64,000 bases of DNA from Gymnopus androsaceus JB14 (taxonomy: Eukaryota > Basidiomycota > Agaricomycetes > Agaricales > Omphalotaceae), in contig ML769456.1 of NCBI GenBank assembly GCA_009733575.1, positions 124,001 to 188,000 on the forward strand, written 5' to 3'. The translations under genes were made by a program, and so were the position numbers. Positions within the stretch are counted from its first letter, which is position 1; every line of letters begins with the position of its first letter. Positions 35,501 to 47,341 of the stretch are shown here, piece after piece. Under the pieces are notes generated by a model. The model had not been told where the DNA came from and ran no database searches. It saw only the letters and a program-made list of their open reading frames with translations.

Positions 35501-38128
35501 TGATGTTAGAATGAATGAATTAAAAGTAAAAATTGAAATGAAATGTAGTAAATCAATACTAATAAGGAAAATTTGAAACCGAAATTTTCCGAGCAAAAAA
35601 GAGCGGAAATGGTTCGGAGCCGGCGAGATTGGCCGATAAAATGCAAGGAAAATTATATGAAGTGAATTGGGAGGAGTGTAACAAAGACAGTAGAATGGAA
35701 AAGATTTGAGAAGAAATAAATTAAAGAATGTCCAAACCTAATAAGCTGAGTACTCTGAACCATTAACCGAGCCTACCGAACCGTGGGAACCTGTCGATCC
35801 GTCGGAAAACAGCGGCTGGAAGTCGGCATGTTCTCCTTACTTTCAACTGCTCGCAGTTAAGCTCGGAAATGATCACCTCCACAATTAAAAGCAAAGCTGG
35901 AGTCTCCGGCGGCGCTCCCGCTCGGATCTAACAGCTCTTACCATCAGGGCCAAATATATTTGATGCAGAAAATGAGAGGGAGCATCGCGAAACATTGTCA
36001 GCGAACTGCCGTTGGAGCTTTCTGGATGGGTATAGAAAGATGCTGATTGGCATAGAAAAATTCCCATCCCATTCAAGAGTCCAGGATGGTCCTCATCAAA
36101 GTTCAAACTCGAACTTCTGGAAAGTCGGCGGAAGGCCGCCTTCGGGAATTGCATTGGAAATAATTCTCAGTGCCACCAGAGGTCGGAATTTGGCAGTGTC
36201 GGAACGTCGGCCGATTGCGAAGAGTGATCAGAATGGAGTTGAAATGAAAGATAGTCCCAATTTATAAAGGCCAGGGTGTTCGAATCGTAATCTCAGATTG
36301 ATCATCATGATAATAGAGTTCCAGTTCGGAATCAGAGTCGGAAAGAGGAGGGGTCGGGAAGTGATTGGCATAGTATAAAAAGAATTCGGATCAGATCCGG
36401 AAAGACATAGGTGCAAAAATTAAAGAGAGTGAATAGCAGTGTATCAAGTAGCAGTTCGAAAATACTGTTAAGCCGGTGCAGCCAGATCGAAGCGGCGGAA
36501 ATCGATCGCAAATCGATCGTGGGAATCGACGATGTCGATCAATCGATGACCTGGGTTGGACCTTTGAAGACAATGGACTTGGCGAAGCTATTAGCAACAC
36601 CCTTAACACACTGTAATGTGTCCCAGAGGAAAAGGAGTGGAAGAAGGGCGGAGTGGAGCGAACGCACAGCGCAAGTCGATCGCAAATCGATCGCAATGTC
36701 GATCGATTGATCGGCGGGATGTCGGAAATACGAAGTTAGAGAAGATGCTAGGCTAAGTTGATTTTCGAACTAAAGTTACATACATGGTATAGCTAACTTA
36801 AATACTGTCAGTTTGGATAACGATAAATGTTAAGAACTGATAATTATATATATCCGGGAGTGTATTCAGAAGTATAACCTAAAGTAATTCAGTAAGAAAG
36901 ACAAAGAATATAAGAGGAATAAACAATAGGTATCGGAAAGTGTGTCTAACTATAGATGTTTCCGAAGGTAAAGGGCAGCTTATCAGCTCGATATGTTGCA
37001 TCGATCGATGGCGATTGATCGGAAATCGGCGCCGAAGTGTCGATGACGCGCGCGAGGTGTCGGAGTCGGAAGAGCGGTGATGCTTGTAGGGATATAACGT
37101 ATAGTTACATTGAAAGTTGATTGATCAATGGCAAATGATCGGAAATCGGCGGTAAGTGTGGACATGATCTGTGTGATGATAGCATGGATATAACAGAGTG
37201 GGAAAGCAGTGGGCAACCCCATGGAGGGCATATCTGAACCGGGCTCAATCCACTGTGCATTCTCCCCAATGCGACAAGGATTGGTCTGCTCTGATGACGT
37301 TCAGTCCAGTTCTGGATGCAGAGTTTTAGTGGAAAGCAGTGGGAAACCCCCATGAAGGTGGCATACTAGCTGGGTCACTCAGTTGCCATTCTCCCCGATG
37401 GAGAAGGATTGTGTCCTGGCTCTTTGCTGTTCAGTGTGGGTCTGGATGCAGAGATGGGAAAGCAGGAATACCAATGAAGGGGCAATACTGGCTGGACAAC
37501 TCAATTGCATTTCCCCATAGGCAAAAGGATTGTTCTGGCTCCTCTGACTATTCGTGCGGGTACTGATATGCAGAGGTGGGGAAAGCGGTGAGAAAGCCAT
37601 TGAAGGCGATAACTGGCTGGACCAACTCATTGATTTCCACGATGGCAAAAGGTTTGTGTCTGTCCCTCATGCTATTCAGTGCGGTTCTGGAGATGCAGGA
37701 GTGGAAAGAGGAGGGAACCCCATGGAGGGGATACTGATGAGGTCAACTCAGTGCATTCTCCCAGATGGCAGAAGGATTGGTCTGGCTCATCTACCATTCA
37801 GTGCAGGTCTGGGATGCAGAGAGCAGACGATAGAGAATACATCAGTTGTGTATCCCTACAAATTACTTCCCACCTGATTGACCTCTGCTTTCACCACAGT
37901 CTTTTTTCAAACCTCCCAAGCCTTTTCCAGAAATGTCATTCTATCTTGATCTCAAGGATGGCTTCATGCTCCAAACTTCTCAATTTACTCTGGATACCTC
38001 CAGAATATAAACACTTGTTGACCTCACATGCCAGTGCTGATATCCAAATTTCTGGCAAACCACCTGGATTTGTCTAATTTTGTCCATGGAATTGATTTGG
38101 TAAGCGTGTTGGGGGAAGTGATAAGTAG
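32526..38128 (+). pseudogene. NACHT-WD40 fragment, copy B, split by the LTR element
   Basis: It lacks the promoter, start and P-loop. It begins in the C-terminal part of the NACHT region (homologous to PIKPVHTSIHDFLLDETRS) and runs through the linker. WD40 units lie at about 33432-34190, the LTR element at 34193-37195, more WD40 units at about 37196-37820 and the conserved tail to the stop at 38126-38128. Frames break constantly. Whether this exists in the genome as such is doubtful. Confidence 0.7.
34193..37195 (-). mobile_element. Non-autonomous LTR retrotransposon, copy B (error-rich)
   Basis: The LTRs are at 34193-34953 and 36466-37195, with the same ends as in copies A and C. The internal Gag-like ORF is shattered by indels. 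It is inserted at the same WD40 position as in A and C; GAGTG follows it at 37196-37200. Confidence 0.8.
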
Positions 38129-38129
38129 A

Positions 38130-38880
38130 CAGTTGAATCAACCCTTATGTTGGATTCATAATTATTCTTATCTACCTATTCATGATACTTTCTTGTAGTT
38201 GTATTCACCACCATGCTCTCATCCTATATCTTGCCAGTCTCCCTCAGTCTTTGCATATCCACTCTCTCTTGTATACCCACTTTCCATATGCATATACAAC
38301 AGGACATTCATACGTTAGCCATTGCCTTGAATCTATCATATCTACATAGGACCTGTTTTTAAGCCTAGGTCTACTTATCCCTGTATTAACAAGGAAGTGT
38401 CCTTTGTTCCCATCATCTGTGGTGATTGTTCTACGTAAGTCCTGTGTAGACTATGCTGCTATTTCCCATTTGAAGGGAAAGTAATCTAATAAGGTTATGG
38501 CCCTGCCTTACCATTGACACCACTAATCTATTAACCCTTGTTCATGCCCCAGGCTAACCTTCTGCCACTATGAACATGACAGGAGGTAAAAGCATCAGAA
38601 CAAGCGCCATAATCCACCACACCAGTAACATGCAGCATTCACAGCATATGGAACAATTGTCAGGACTTGACCCATTTCCAGGTAATCTGGCTATTTTTAC
38701 TTATTGTTCCATGTTGTTATCCATCACTTTGGGTGCCTCCCGCACTTTATTACTAATTATCCTGCTTGCAGGGTGCCTCCCGCACTTAGATATTCATCCG
38801 TTAGACCTCTCCCGACACCTTACACAGCCTCCTAACTGGCTATATAACTAGACAGCCCCAATTCATGTACCACTAGTCTT
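38130..38880. other. Copia LTR remnant and tail, copy B (error-rich)
   Basis: This is the counterpart of 46957-47720. The LTR start is recognisable near 38150 (TGTTGGATTC) and the GGTTATGG primer-site region near 38496. The sequence ends at the abrupt join near 38880. Confidence 0.6.
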
Positions 38881-38888
38881 GTTTTTTA

Positions 38889-38966
38889 TGAGTGTTTTAT
38901 AGTCGTCACTGAGGAGATCAATGATCCTCTCGATGAGGTCTTGAGAGAGTTTGCCTTCGCTGGACA
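38889..38966 (-). pseudogene. F-box gene 5' fragment
   Basis: This repeats the first about 26 codons (MSSEGKLSQDLIERIIDLL onward) and upstream region of the F-box gene at 21130-22487, then stops at the join with copy B. It is a duplicate fragment, real or assembled. Confidence 0.75.
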
Positions 38967-39264
38967 TGGCAAGGTTGAACTTGAATACTAAATAGGCGCT
39001 GACGCAGCGAAAGAATAGTGCTAAGTGCCTATTTTCCATATGATATATAATAATAAAATAACGCTTCTACGTACTTAGTACCTTTATGCCGATATAAACA
39101 AGTACTAAAAAATTATTGTAGGTAGACAGCGCCAACTGTCGATAGTCAGATTGCAGGCTTATTGACAACCAGCAGAGTCTTTTACACTTGGCAGGGCCGA
39201 AGATTGACCAGCAGCTGGGGCCAGGTTTCCAAGATCTTTGAGTTTAAGTAATGGAGCACAAGCC

Positions 39265-39739
39265 CTAAAGCCCCAGCAGCATCAAGAGAACAACAATAGG
39301 GACAAGATTATGTGCTAGCATCAACATCCTTCCAGGAATTGACCATGAATTCCAATGCTCTTCAAAACCACTTGCCAAAAGGTTTTCGAAGGAGGCAACA
39401 TTGGAACCCATAGTAATGATGAAAGCTTGGTCTTTCTGGCTAGCAAACAGAACTTGCCATAGAGTCAAAGCGCAAGGATTGGGGATTAAGTGATTGAGTA
39501 AGATATAAATGTGTTACAGCACAGCATTCAGCTTTGTAACCTTCGAGATTCAAGAGCACCATAAACAGATATAGGCTGCTCCTAATGCAAATATTCTTTG
39601 AGCCTTTTCTTCGTCTGCAAAGGCCATCTCTTCATCCAGCAAGAGTTGCCAAGAGTAGTGGTTCTTTCATTGTCGATTGTCGGTGTCCATGATAAGAAGC
39701 AAGCAAGGCAGGTGCGCCGGAAAATAATCTGGACAAAAT
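39265..39739 (-). pseudogene. Copy C of the unrecognised leftward ORF
   Basis: This is the equivalent of 22785-23262. The 3' part (39265-39468, ending VVLLMLLGL) is identical. The 5' part differs by one-base insertions near 39534, 39563, 39646 and 39667 that break the frame. Either this copy is broken or one of the two copies is miscalled. Confidence 0.35.
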
Positions 39740-39819
39740 CAACCACGGTCTGTGATCTTTGTTGTAGATTTACGAAAAATTTATCTTTATCAAAAAATTG
39801 ATGAATCTAGATTGAATCT

Positions 39820-39996
39820 AGAAATATTTTAAATTCAAATCGGCGACGGGAGGTCACCCATTTGTAGTGCAGCGTTCGCCGTTGACATGGCCCCATGATT
39901 TAATCACTAATGTCGGCCTGTCAATGTCATGTGTTCATTTGAGATGTATATAATGAGTCTCATCAATAGTTGTATATTTTATCCCTTCCCCCCATC
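39820..39996 (+). promoter_or_regulatory. NACHT-WD40 promoter, copy C
   Basis: TATATAAT at 39947-39954 lies 50 bases before the ATG at 39997. The CpG-bearing patch at about 39838-39916 is the same as in copy A. Confidence 0.6.
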
Positions 39997-42900
39997 ATGT
40001 CTCAACTACCAGCACACCCAGTCAGAGAATCAGAAAATAACAGGTGGGTCCACTTTAAAGAGTTGTGATTACTGGTACTCAACAATTGTTGCTGTCTATG
40101 CAGCTTCTTTACTTCTGCTCACCATTTTTCAATGGACTGCCCGCAGTTCAATAATTATGATCATTCCACAAAGTATGACTATTCCACAACAAATATAAAC
40201 ATTGGTAGGTGGCAGAACTCATCATGGACAGGAAATTGACTTGCCTTAGGAAAAGATGTGAAGCAGAAACTTAAAGAAGAATTAGAATTTGTTAAAGATG
40301 CAGGGATTGATGATGATAAAGTCTGCTTCCCAGACACAAGGACAGAAATTGTCAAGGAGATATCTGATTGGATTCGGCAGGAAGATATCAACACTTCCAG
40401 GAAATTTATACTTTGTGGGGAGGCAGGCACAGGAAAATCTGCCATTGCCCATACAGTTGGCCAAAAGTTTAAGAAGCTTGGCTTTCTTGTTGCATTCTTT
40501 GCCTTCAACCGCTCATTTCTGAAGGATAGAACCCCTAGCAATGCTTTGAGAACCATAGCTTATACCTTGGGTGTTGGTGACCATGACTTTGCAGAAGGCT
40601 TGCTCAAAGCTTTTGATCAAGATCCTTTTGTTGCACATAGTTCAAGCATAGAAGGTCAATGGGAAAATCTTATTGTGGCACCTGCTCAAAGGGTGGATCC
40701 TTCCAAGCATGTAGTAATCATTCTGGATGCTTTGGATGAATCTGGTCCACAAAAGCCTGATGGACCCAGAGATAGGTTGCTATCAGTGTTAATGAGTGGA
40801 ATAAATGATCTACCAACCAATTTCAGAGTTTTTGCAACCTCTAGACTGGAAATGATATTTTAATCTATCTGGAGAAGTTTATAAATGTGGACTCATCCCC
40901 AAGGATTCACAGAATGTCTGATATTGAAGGTAGAGAAGAAGACATTTACAGATTTGTAGTTAAAAAAATGTCAAAAGGAGGAGGGTTAGGCATTCTGGAT
41001 GAAACACACTGCAGGACTCTTGCCACAAAAGCAGAAGGGTATTTCCAATGGGCCTCTACTGTCTGCAAAGCTCTTAGTGGAGATGGAAAAGGTGGATCAT
41101 CAGTCCAAAAGAATTTCCAGAAATTCATGTCTACAGCACCTGGTAATCATAAAGACTTATCTCCACTTGATAGCCTCTACATGACCATACTTGAGGAGTG
41201 TTTTGATTGGAGGATCCAAGAAGTTATGGAAGGCTATAAAAATGTGATGGCCATTATATTAGCTGCATTTGAACCATTGACACGGACTTCATTAAAGAAA
41301 CTTCAACTCATGGGTTGCAAGCACTGCAATATGGAATTAAATGGAGAGGAAATGGAAACAGTTGTTGCTGTAATTTGCTATCTGGGATCTCTTTTCACTG
41401 GAGTTGATTATTTGGACACCCCTATAAAACCAGTGCATACCTCAATTCATGACTTTCTCCTAGATGAAACTCGGAGTAGAATGTTTGCAGTCAATATTGC
41501 TCAGGGACACAATATCTTGGCATGGGGATCACTTCAACTCATGATCAATGATTTGCATTTCAATATGTGTGATTTGGAGAGTTCCTATGTTTTCAACTCA
41601 CAAGTGAGAGATTTAAAGGCTAAAATAGCCAAAGGGATCCCACATCAAATTGAATATGCAAGCTGTTTTTGGGATCAACATTTATATCAGATCCAGTCAA
41701 CAAATAGTTTGTTGCTCCTATTGGAAGAATTCTGGTTCAGATCCTCTATATTCTGGCTGGAAGTCCTGAGCTTGCTTCAAAAAGTGCATGTAGTGTCAAG
41801 AGCTATTGAGAATGTGAGGAAATGGATCCAAGTTGCTGATGAGGTATGTACAGTAGGTATTGCTGCCACTTTCTTATTTTGACTTTCAATTTTAAGGCAA
41901 ATGAAACAATTGTACAAAAAACAATACATCATAGATCTAAAGCTGTGGTCAAGGTCAAGAAATGGCTTCAAAAGGTAGATAAACTTCAGTTTCTCAGTTA
42001 AATGGTTGAATAATGTAGCAGCAAAAGGGCAAAGGCGGTGTTTTTAAAGCATCTAATCAAAAGGCGGAAGGCAGGAATTTTGAAACATTATTGGATGAGG
42101 TTCAGCAGTTTGTGAGAGTATTTGGACGGGCAATTACAGATTCCACACCCCACCTTTACCTGTCAGCAATACCATTTATACCAAAGGAATCAACTCTTCA
42201 ACAAGTGTACAGTCAACATACCACAAGAATTGCAAGTGTATGCAATGGACATAAAACCAAGTGGTCATACCAGCAAGCTATATTGATTGGACACACTGGA
42301 TATGTCAAGTCAGTTGCATTCTCCCCAGATGGCAGAAGGATTGTGTCTGGCTCTGATGACCATTCAGTGCAGGTCTGGGATGCAGAGAGTGGGAAAGCAG
42401 TGGGAAACCCTATGAAAGCATATGCTGGGCAGTTCAAGTCAGTTGCATTCTCCCCAGATGGTCAAAGGATTGTGTCTGGCTCTGATGATGGTTCAGTGTT
42501 GGTCTGGGATGCAGAGAGTGGGAAAGCAGTGGGAAAGCCCATGAAGGGGCATACTGACCAGGTAAACTCAGTTGCATTCTCCCCAGATGGCAGAAGGATT
42601 GTGTCTGGCTCCTCTGAACATTCAGTGCAGGTCTGGGATGCAGAGAGTGGAAAGCAGTGGGAACCCATGAAGGGGCATACTGGCTGGGTCAACTCATTGC
42701 ATTCTCCCCAGATGGCAAAAGGATTGTGTCCGGATCCTCTGACATTCAGTGCAGGTCTGGATGCAGAGAGCGGGAAAGCAGTGGGAAACCCCATGAAGGG
42801 GCATACTGGCTGGGTCAACTCAGTTGCATTCTCCCCAGATGGCAGAAGGATTGTGTCTGGCTCCTCTGACCATTCAGTGCGGGTCTGGGGTGCAGAAGTG

Positions 42901-43029
42901 GGAAAGCAGAGGGAAACCCCCTGGAGGGGCATACTGATGAGGTCAATTCAGTTGCATTCTCCCCAGATGGCAGAATGATTGTGTCTGGCTCTGATGACCA
43001 TTCAGTGCAGTTCTGGGATGCAGAGAGTG

Positions 43030-43773
43030 TGTTAAGCCCGTGCAGCCCAGATCGAAGCGGCGGGAAATCGATCGCAAATCGATCGTGGGAATCGACCGAT
43101 GTCGATCGATCGATGACCTGGGTTGGACCTTTGAAGTAATGGGACTTGGCGAAGCTATTAGCAACACCCTTAACACACTGTAATGTGTCCCAGAGGAAAG
43201 GAGTGGAAGAAGGGCGGAGTGGAGCGAACACACAGCCGCAAGTCGATCGCAAATCGATCGCAATGTCGATCGATTGATCAGCGGAGATGTCGGAAATACG
43301 AATAGAGAAGATCAGCTAGGCTAAGTTGATTTTCGAACTAAAGTTACAATACATGGTATACTACTTAAATACTAGTCAGTTTGGATAAACGGATAAATGT
43401 AAAGAACAATAAGTAATATATATCCGGGAGTGTATTCAGTAAGTATAACAATAAAGTAATTCAGTAAGAAAGACAAAAGAATATAAGAGGAATAAAACAA
43501 TAAGTATCGGAAAGTGTGTCTAAACATGATAGGGATGTTTCCGAAGGTAAAGGGCAGCTATCAGATCGATATGTTGATCGATCGATGGCGATTGATCGGA
43601 AATCGGCGGCAAGTGTCGATGATCGGCAGCGAGTGTCGGACGTCGGCAACGAGCGGTGATGATTGTAGGGATATAACAGTAGTTACATTGAAAGGTTGAT
43701 TGATCAATGGCAAATGATCGGAAATCGGCGGTAAGTGTCGGAAATGATCGGTGATGATAGCATGGATATAACA
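43030..43773 (-). repeat. Long terminal repeat (3' LTR by element orientation), copy C
   Basis: The LTR begins TGTTAAGCCC and ends GATATAACA. The inner flank GTATCCCCCCTTT is the complement of the polypurine tract, which fixes the element as leftward. Confidence 0.9.
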
Positions 43774-44550
43774 GTATCCCCCCTTTAGGCTTGAGCCCTC
43801 GAAAGCCTTTAGCCAGTAAAGTCAACCAAAAGATGTCAGAGAAAATTAAAATAAAGTAAAACGGAAAGAAAAACAAAAAAAAAATTCGGAAAGTTGGCGG
43901 AAGATAGGAAGGGATGGCAGAATCAGCCTGGGGTAAAATCCAGATACTACTGAAACACACAAAGTGTGGCCCGGAAATTGTTTCCTTGCAAGAGTGGTGC
44001 ATACCGGGAGGGTAGGCAAAGTAGTGTTGAAAACACTGGACAAGAGTTCGAAAACTTCGAAAGAAGTTTGGAAAGCGCTTTGGATGGAAAAAACAAAACA
44101 CCAGGAGTCGGAGTGAGTGTTTCGGCCTGCTCGGCACATCAACGGATGTAAGTGAGGGTTGAAACTATATCCTAAAAAATGATGTATGAAAATTCCAAAA
44201 AGAGGGAGCCAGCTTGCAATAGAAAACAATAAGAATGAAGTGAGGGATTTGGGATTCAAAAGATGAAGTCAAAAAGGATTCAAAATTGTGAATGAAAGTA
44301 AATGGGTATCATATGATGTTAGAATGAATGAATTTAAAAAGTAAAAATTGAAATGAAATGTAGTAAATCAATACTATAAAGGAAAATTGAAACCGAAATT
44401 TTCCGAGGCAAAAAAGCGGCGGAAATGGATCGGAGCCGCCGAGGATTGGCCGATAAAATGCAAGAAAAATTATATGAAGTGAATTGGAGAGTGTAACAAA
44501 GACAGTAGAATGAAGAAGATTTGAAGAAAATAAATAAAGAATGTCCAAAC

Positions 44551-45205
44551 CTAATAAGCTGAGTACTCTGAACCATTATCCGAGCCTACCGAACCGTGGG
44601 AACCTGTCGATCCGTCGGAAACAGCGGCGGAAACGTCGGCATGTCTCTCCTTAGCTCTCAACTGCTCGCAGTTAGCTCGGAAATGATCACCTCCACAATA
44701 AAAGCAAAGCTGGAGTCTCCGGCGGCGCTCCCGCTCGGACTCTAACAGCTTACCATCAGGACCAAAGATATTTGATGCAGAAAATGAGGGAGCATCGGAA
44801 ACATTGTCGGAACTGCCATTGGAGCTCTGATGGGTATAGAAAAGATGCTGATTGGCATAGAAAAAATCCCAATTAAGAGGTCCAGGATGGTCCTCATCAA
44901 GTTCAAACTCGAACTCTGGAAAGTCGGCGGAAGCCGCTTCGGAATCTGCATTGGAATAATTGTCAAGTGCACCAGAAGCGTCGGATTGAGTGTCGGAAAC
45001 GTCGGACTGATTGGAAGAGTGATCAGAAGGGAGTTGATGAAGATAGTCCCCAATTATAAGGGCCAGGGTGTTCGGAATCGTAATCATCAGATTGAGCATC
45101 ATGATAATTAGAGTTACCAGATTCGGAATCAGAGTCGGAAAGAGGAGGGTCGGGAAGTGATTGGGCATAGTCATAAAAAGATTCGGAATCAGATCCGAAA
45201 GACAT
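44551..45205 (-). pseudogene. Gag-like ORF, copy C, frameshifted
   Basis: It has the same protein as at 28069-28722: start MSFGSDSESFYDYAQ, zinc knuckle CFYCGGDHFRANC. An extra C near 45050 shifts the frame after EHPGPYNWG; the rest reads on in another frame to 44551. Confidence 0.7.
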
Positions 45206-45262
45206 AGTGAAAAAATTAAAGAGAGTGAATTAGCAGTGTATCAAGTAGCAGTTCGAAAATAC

Positions 45263-46003
45263 TGTTAAGCCCGTGCAGCCCAGATCGAAGCGGCGGGAAA
45301 TCGATCGCAAATCGATCGTGGGAATCGACCGATGTCGATCAATCGATGACCTGGGTTGGACCTTTGAAGCAATGGGACTTGGCGAAGCTATTAGCAACAC
45401 CCTTAACACACTGTAATGTGTCCCAGAGGAAAGGAGTGGAAGAAGGCGGAGTGGAGCGAACGCACAGCCGCAAGTCGATCGCAAATCGATCGCAATGTCG
45501 ATCGATTGATCGGCGGAGATGTCGGAAATACGAATAGAGAAGATCAGCTAGGCTAAGTTGATTTTCGAACTAAAGTTACAATACATGGTATACTACTTAA
45601 ATACTAGTCAGTTTGGATAAACGGATAAATGTAAAGAACAATAAGTAATATATATCCGGGAGTGTATTCAGTAAGTATAACAATAAAGTAATTCAGTAAG
45701 AAAGACAAAAGAATATAAGAGAATAAAACAATAAGTATCGGAAAGTGTGTCTAAACATGATAGGATGTTTCCGAAGGTAAAGGGCAGCTATCAGATCGAT
45801 ATGTTGATCGATCGATGGCGATTGATCGGAAATCGGCGGCAAGTGTCGATGATCGGCAGCGAGTGTCGGACGTCGGCAACGAGCGGTGATGATTGTAGGG
45901 ATATAACAGTAGTTACATTGAAAGGTTGATTGATCAATGGCAAATGATCGGAAATCGGCGGTAAGTGTCGGAAATGATCGGTGATGATAGCATGGATATA
46001 ACA
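45263..46003 (-). repeat. Long terminal repeat (5' LTR by element orientation), copy C
   Basis: This is the partner of 43030-43773. The DNA just inside it (minus strand GTATTTTCGAACTG) does not start with the usual TGG of a tRNA 3'-end primer site, so the priming mode is unclear. Confidence 0.9.
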
Positions 46004-46973
46004 GAGTGGGAAAGCAGTGGGAAACCCCATGGAGGGGCATACTGACCGGGTCAACTCAGTTGCATTCTCCCCAGATGGCAAAAGGATTGTGTCTGGCTCT
46101 GATGACTGTTCAGTCCAGTTCTGGATGCAGAGAGTGGGAAAGCAGTGGGAACCCCATGAAGGGGCATACTAGCTGGGTCAACTCAGTTGCATTCTCCCCA
46201 GATGGCAGAAGGATTGTGTCTGGCTCTTCTGACTGTTCAGTGTGGGTCTGGGATGCAGAGAGTGGGAAAGCAGTGAGAAAGCCCATGAAGGGGCATACTG
46301 GCTGGACCAACTCAATTGCATTCTCCCCAGATGCAAAAGGATTGTGTCTGGCTCCTCTGACTATTCAGTGCGGGTCTGTGATGCAGAGAGTGGGAAAGCA
46401 GTGAGAAAGCCCATGAAGGGGCATACTGGCTGACCAACTCAATTGCATTCTCCCCAGATGGCAAAAGGATTGTGTCTGGCTCCTCTGACTATTCAGTGCG
46501 GGTCTGGGATGCAGAGAGTGGAAAGCAGAGGGAAACCCCATGGAGGGGCATACTGATGAGGTCAACTCAGTTGCATTCTCCCCAGATGGCAGAAGGATTG
46601 TGTCTGGCTCCTCTGACCATTCAGTGCAGGTCTGGGATGCAGAGAGCAGGCAGATAGTAGAATACACTCATTGTGTATCCCTAAATTACTTCCCACCCTT
46701 GATGACCTTCTGCTTTCACCACAATCATTCTTTCAAACCTCCCCAAGGCCTTTTCCAAAAGATCTATCTTGATTCTCAAGGATGGCTTCATGGCTCAAAC
46801 TCCTCAATCTTACTCTGGATCCCTCCAGAATATCAACCAACACTTGTTGTACCTCCATTGCAGTTGCTGATATCAATTTCTGGGCAAACCACCCTGGATT
46901 TGTCTAATTTTGTCCATGGAAATGATTGGGTAAGGTGTTGGGAAGATGATAAGTAGACATTGAATCAACCCTA

Positions 46974-47341
46974 TGTTGGAATATCAAAGGTATATTTTCA
47001 TCTACCTATTCATGGAATACTTTCTTGTAGTTTGTATCACCACCTCATGCACTCCACATCTATCATCTTGCAGTCTCCACTCAGTCTCTTGCCATATCCA
47101 CCTACTCTCTTGTAGTACCCACTTTACCATATGCATAGTAGCCACAGACATTCATACAGTAGCCACTTGCCTGATATATCATATCTACATAGGACTGTAT
47201 TTAAGCCTAGGTACTATACCCTGTAATAACAAGAAGTTGTCCTTTGTTCCCATCAATCTGTGTGATTGTTCTACTAAGTCCTGTGTGGAACTACTGCTGC
47301 TATTTCCCATTTAGAAAGTAATTCTAATAGGTTATGGGCCC
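46974..47341 (+). mobile_element. Copia-type 5' LTR with half-tRNA(iMet) primer site, copy C
   Basis: The LTR at 46974-47329 starts TGTTGGAAT and ends ATTCTAATA. The primer site GGTTATGGGCCC is at 47330-47341. It lies 17 bases after the NACHT-WD40 stop, as in copy A. Confidence 0.7.

Larger units (their letters stand above)
32526..38880. repeat. Partial, error-rich repeat unit, copy B
   Basis: It corresponds to 41393-47720 of copy C and carries one-base insertions and deletions every few tens of bases, spread over coding and non-coding parts alike. At three sites where A and C differ it has the C state. Both ends are abrupt: at 32526 the sequence jumps from the unit's right end into the NACHT gene, and at 38880 from the non-coding tail into the F-box 5' end. 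This looks like unpolished long-read filler. Confidence 0.82.
43030..46003 (-). mobile_element. Non-autonomous LTR retrotransposon, copy C
   Basis: The LTRs are 43030-43773 and 45263-46003. GAGTG is duplicated at 43025-43029 and 46004-46008. Internal DNA is 1,489 bases, with the polypurine tract next to 43773 and a frameshifted Gag-like ORF. There are few LTR-to-LTR differences. It occupies the same site as in copy A, so the insertion predates the A/C split. Confidence 0.9.
39997..46956 (+). pseudogene. NACHT-WD40 NLR-like gene, copy C, interrupted by an LTR element
   Basis: Exon 1 (MSQLPAHPVRESENN) and exon 2 (SFFTSAHHFSMDCPQFNN) are joined through small introns to the NACHT region. It has Walker A GEAGTGKSAIAH at about residue 110 and Walker B VVIILDALDES near 205. 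A helical part follows, then IKPVHTSIHDFLLDE and a linker with two more small introns. Eleven WD40 units of 42-43 residues follow, six before and five after the LTR element (43030-46003), then the tail [15 protein letters not shown]. Units share AFSPDG, RIVSGS and WDAESGK. One base is missing near 40856, and units at 42640-42770 and 46120-46530 carry one-base losses, mostly in G or A runs, so these may be base-calling errors. The family senses non-self and triggers cell death; the trigger here is unknown. Confidence 0.85.

Noticed and set aside
42462..42932. Long minus-strand ORFs across the WD40 arrays
   Set aside because: They are antisense shadows of repeated codons, with no start context or domain.
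42286..43020. Regular repeats of about 126-129 bases that could suggest a CRISPR or satellite array
   Set aside because: Each unit translates as a WD40 blade; there are no short spacers, and the genome is eukaryotic.
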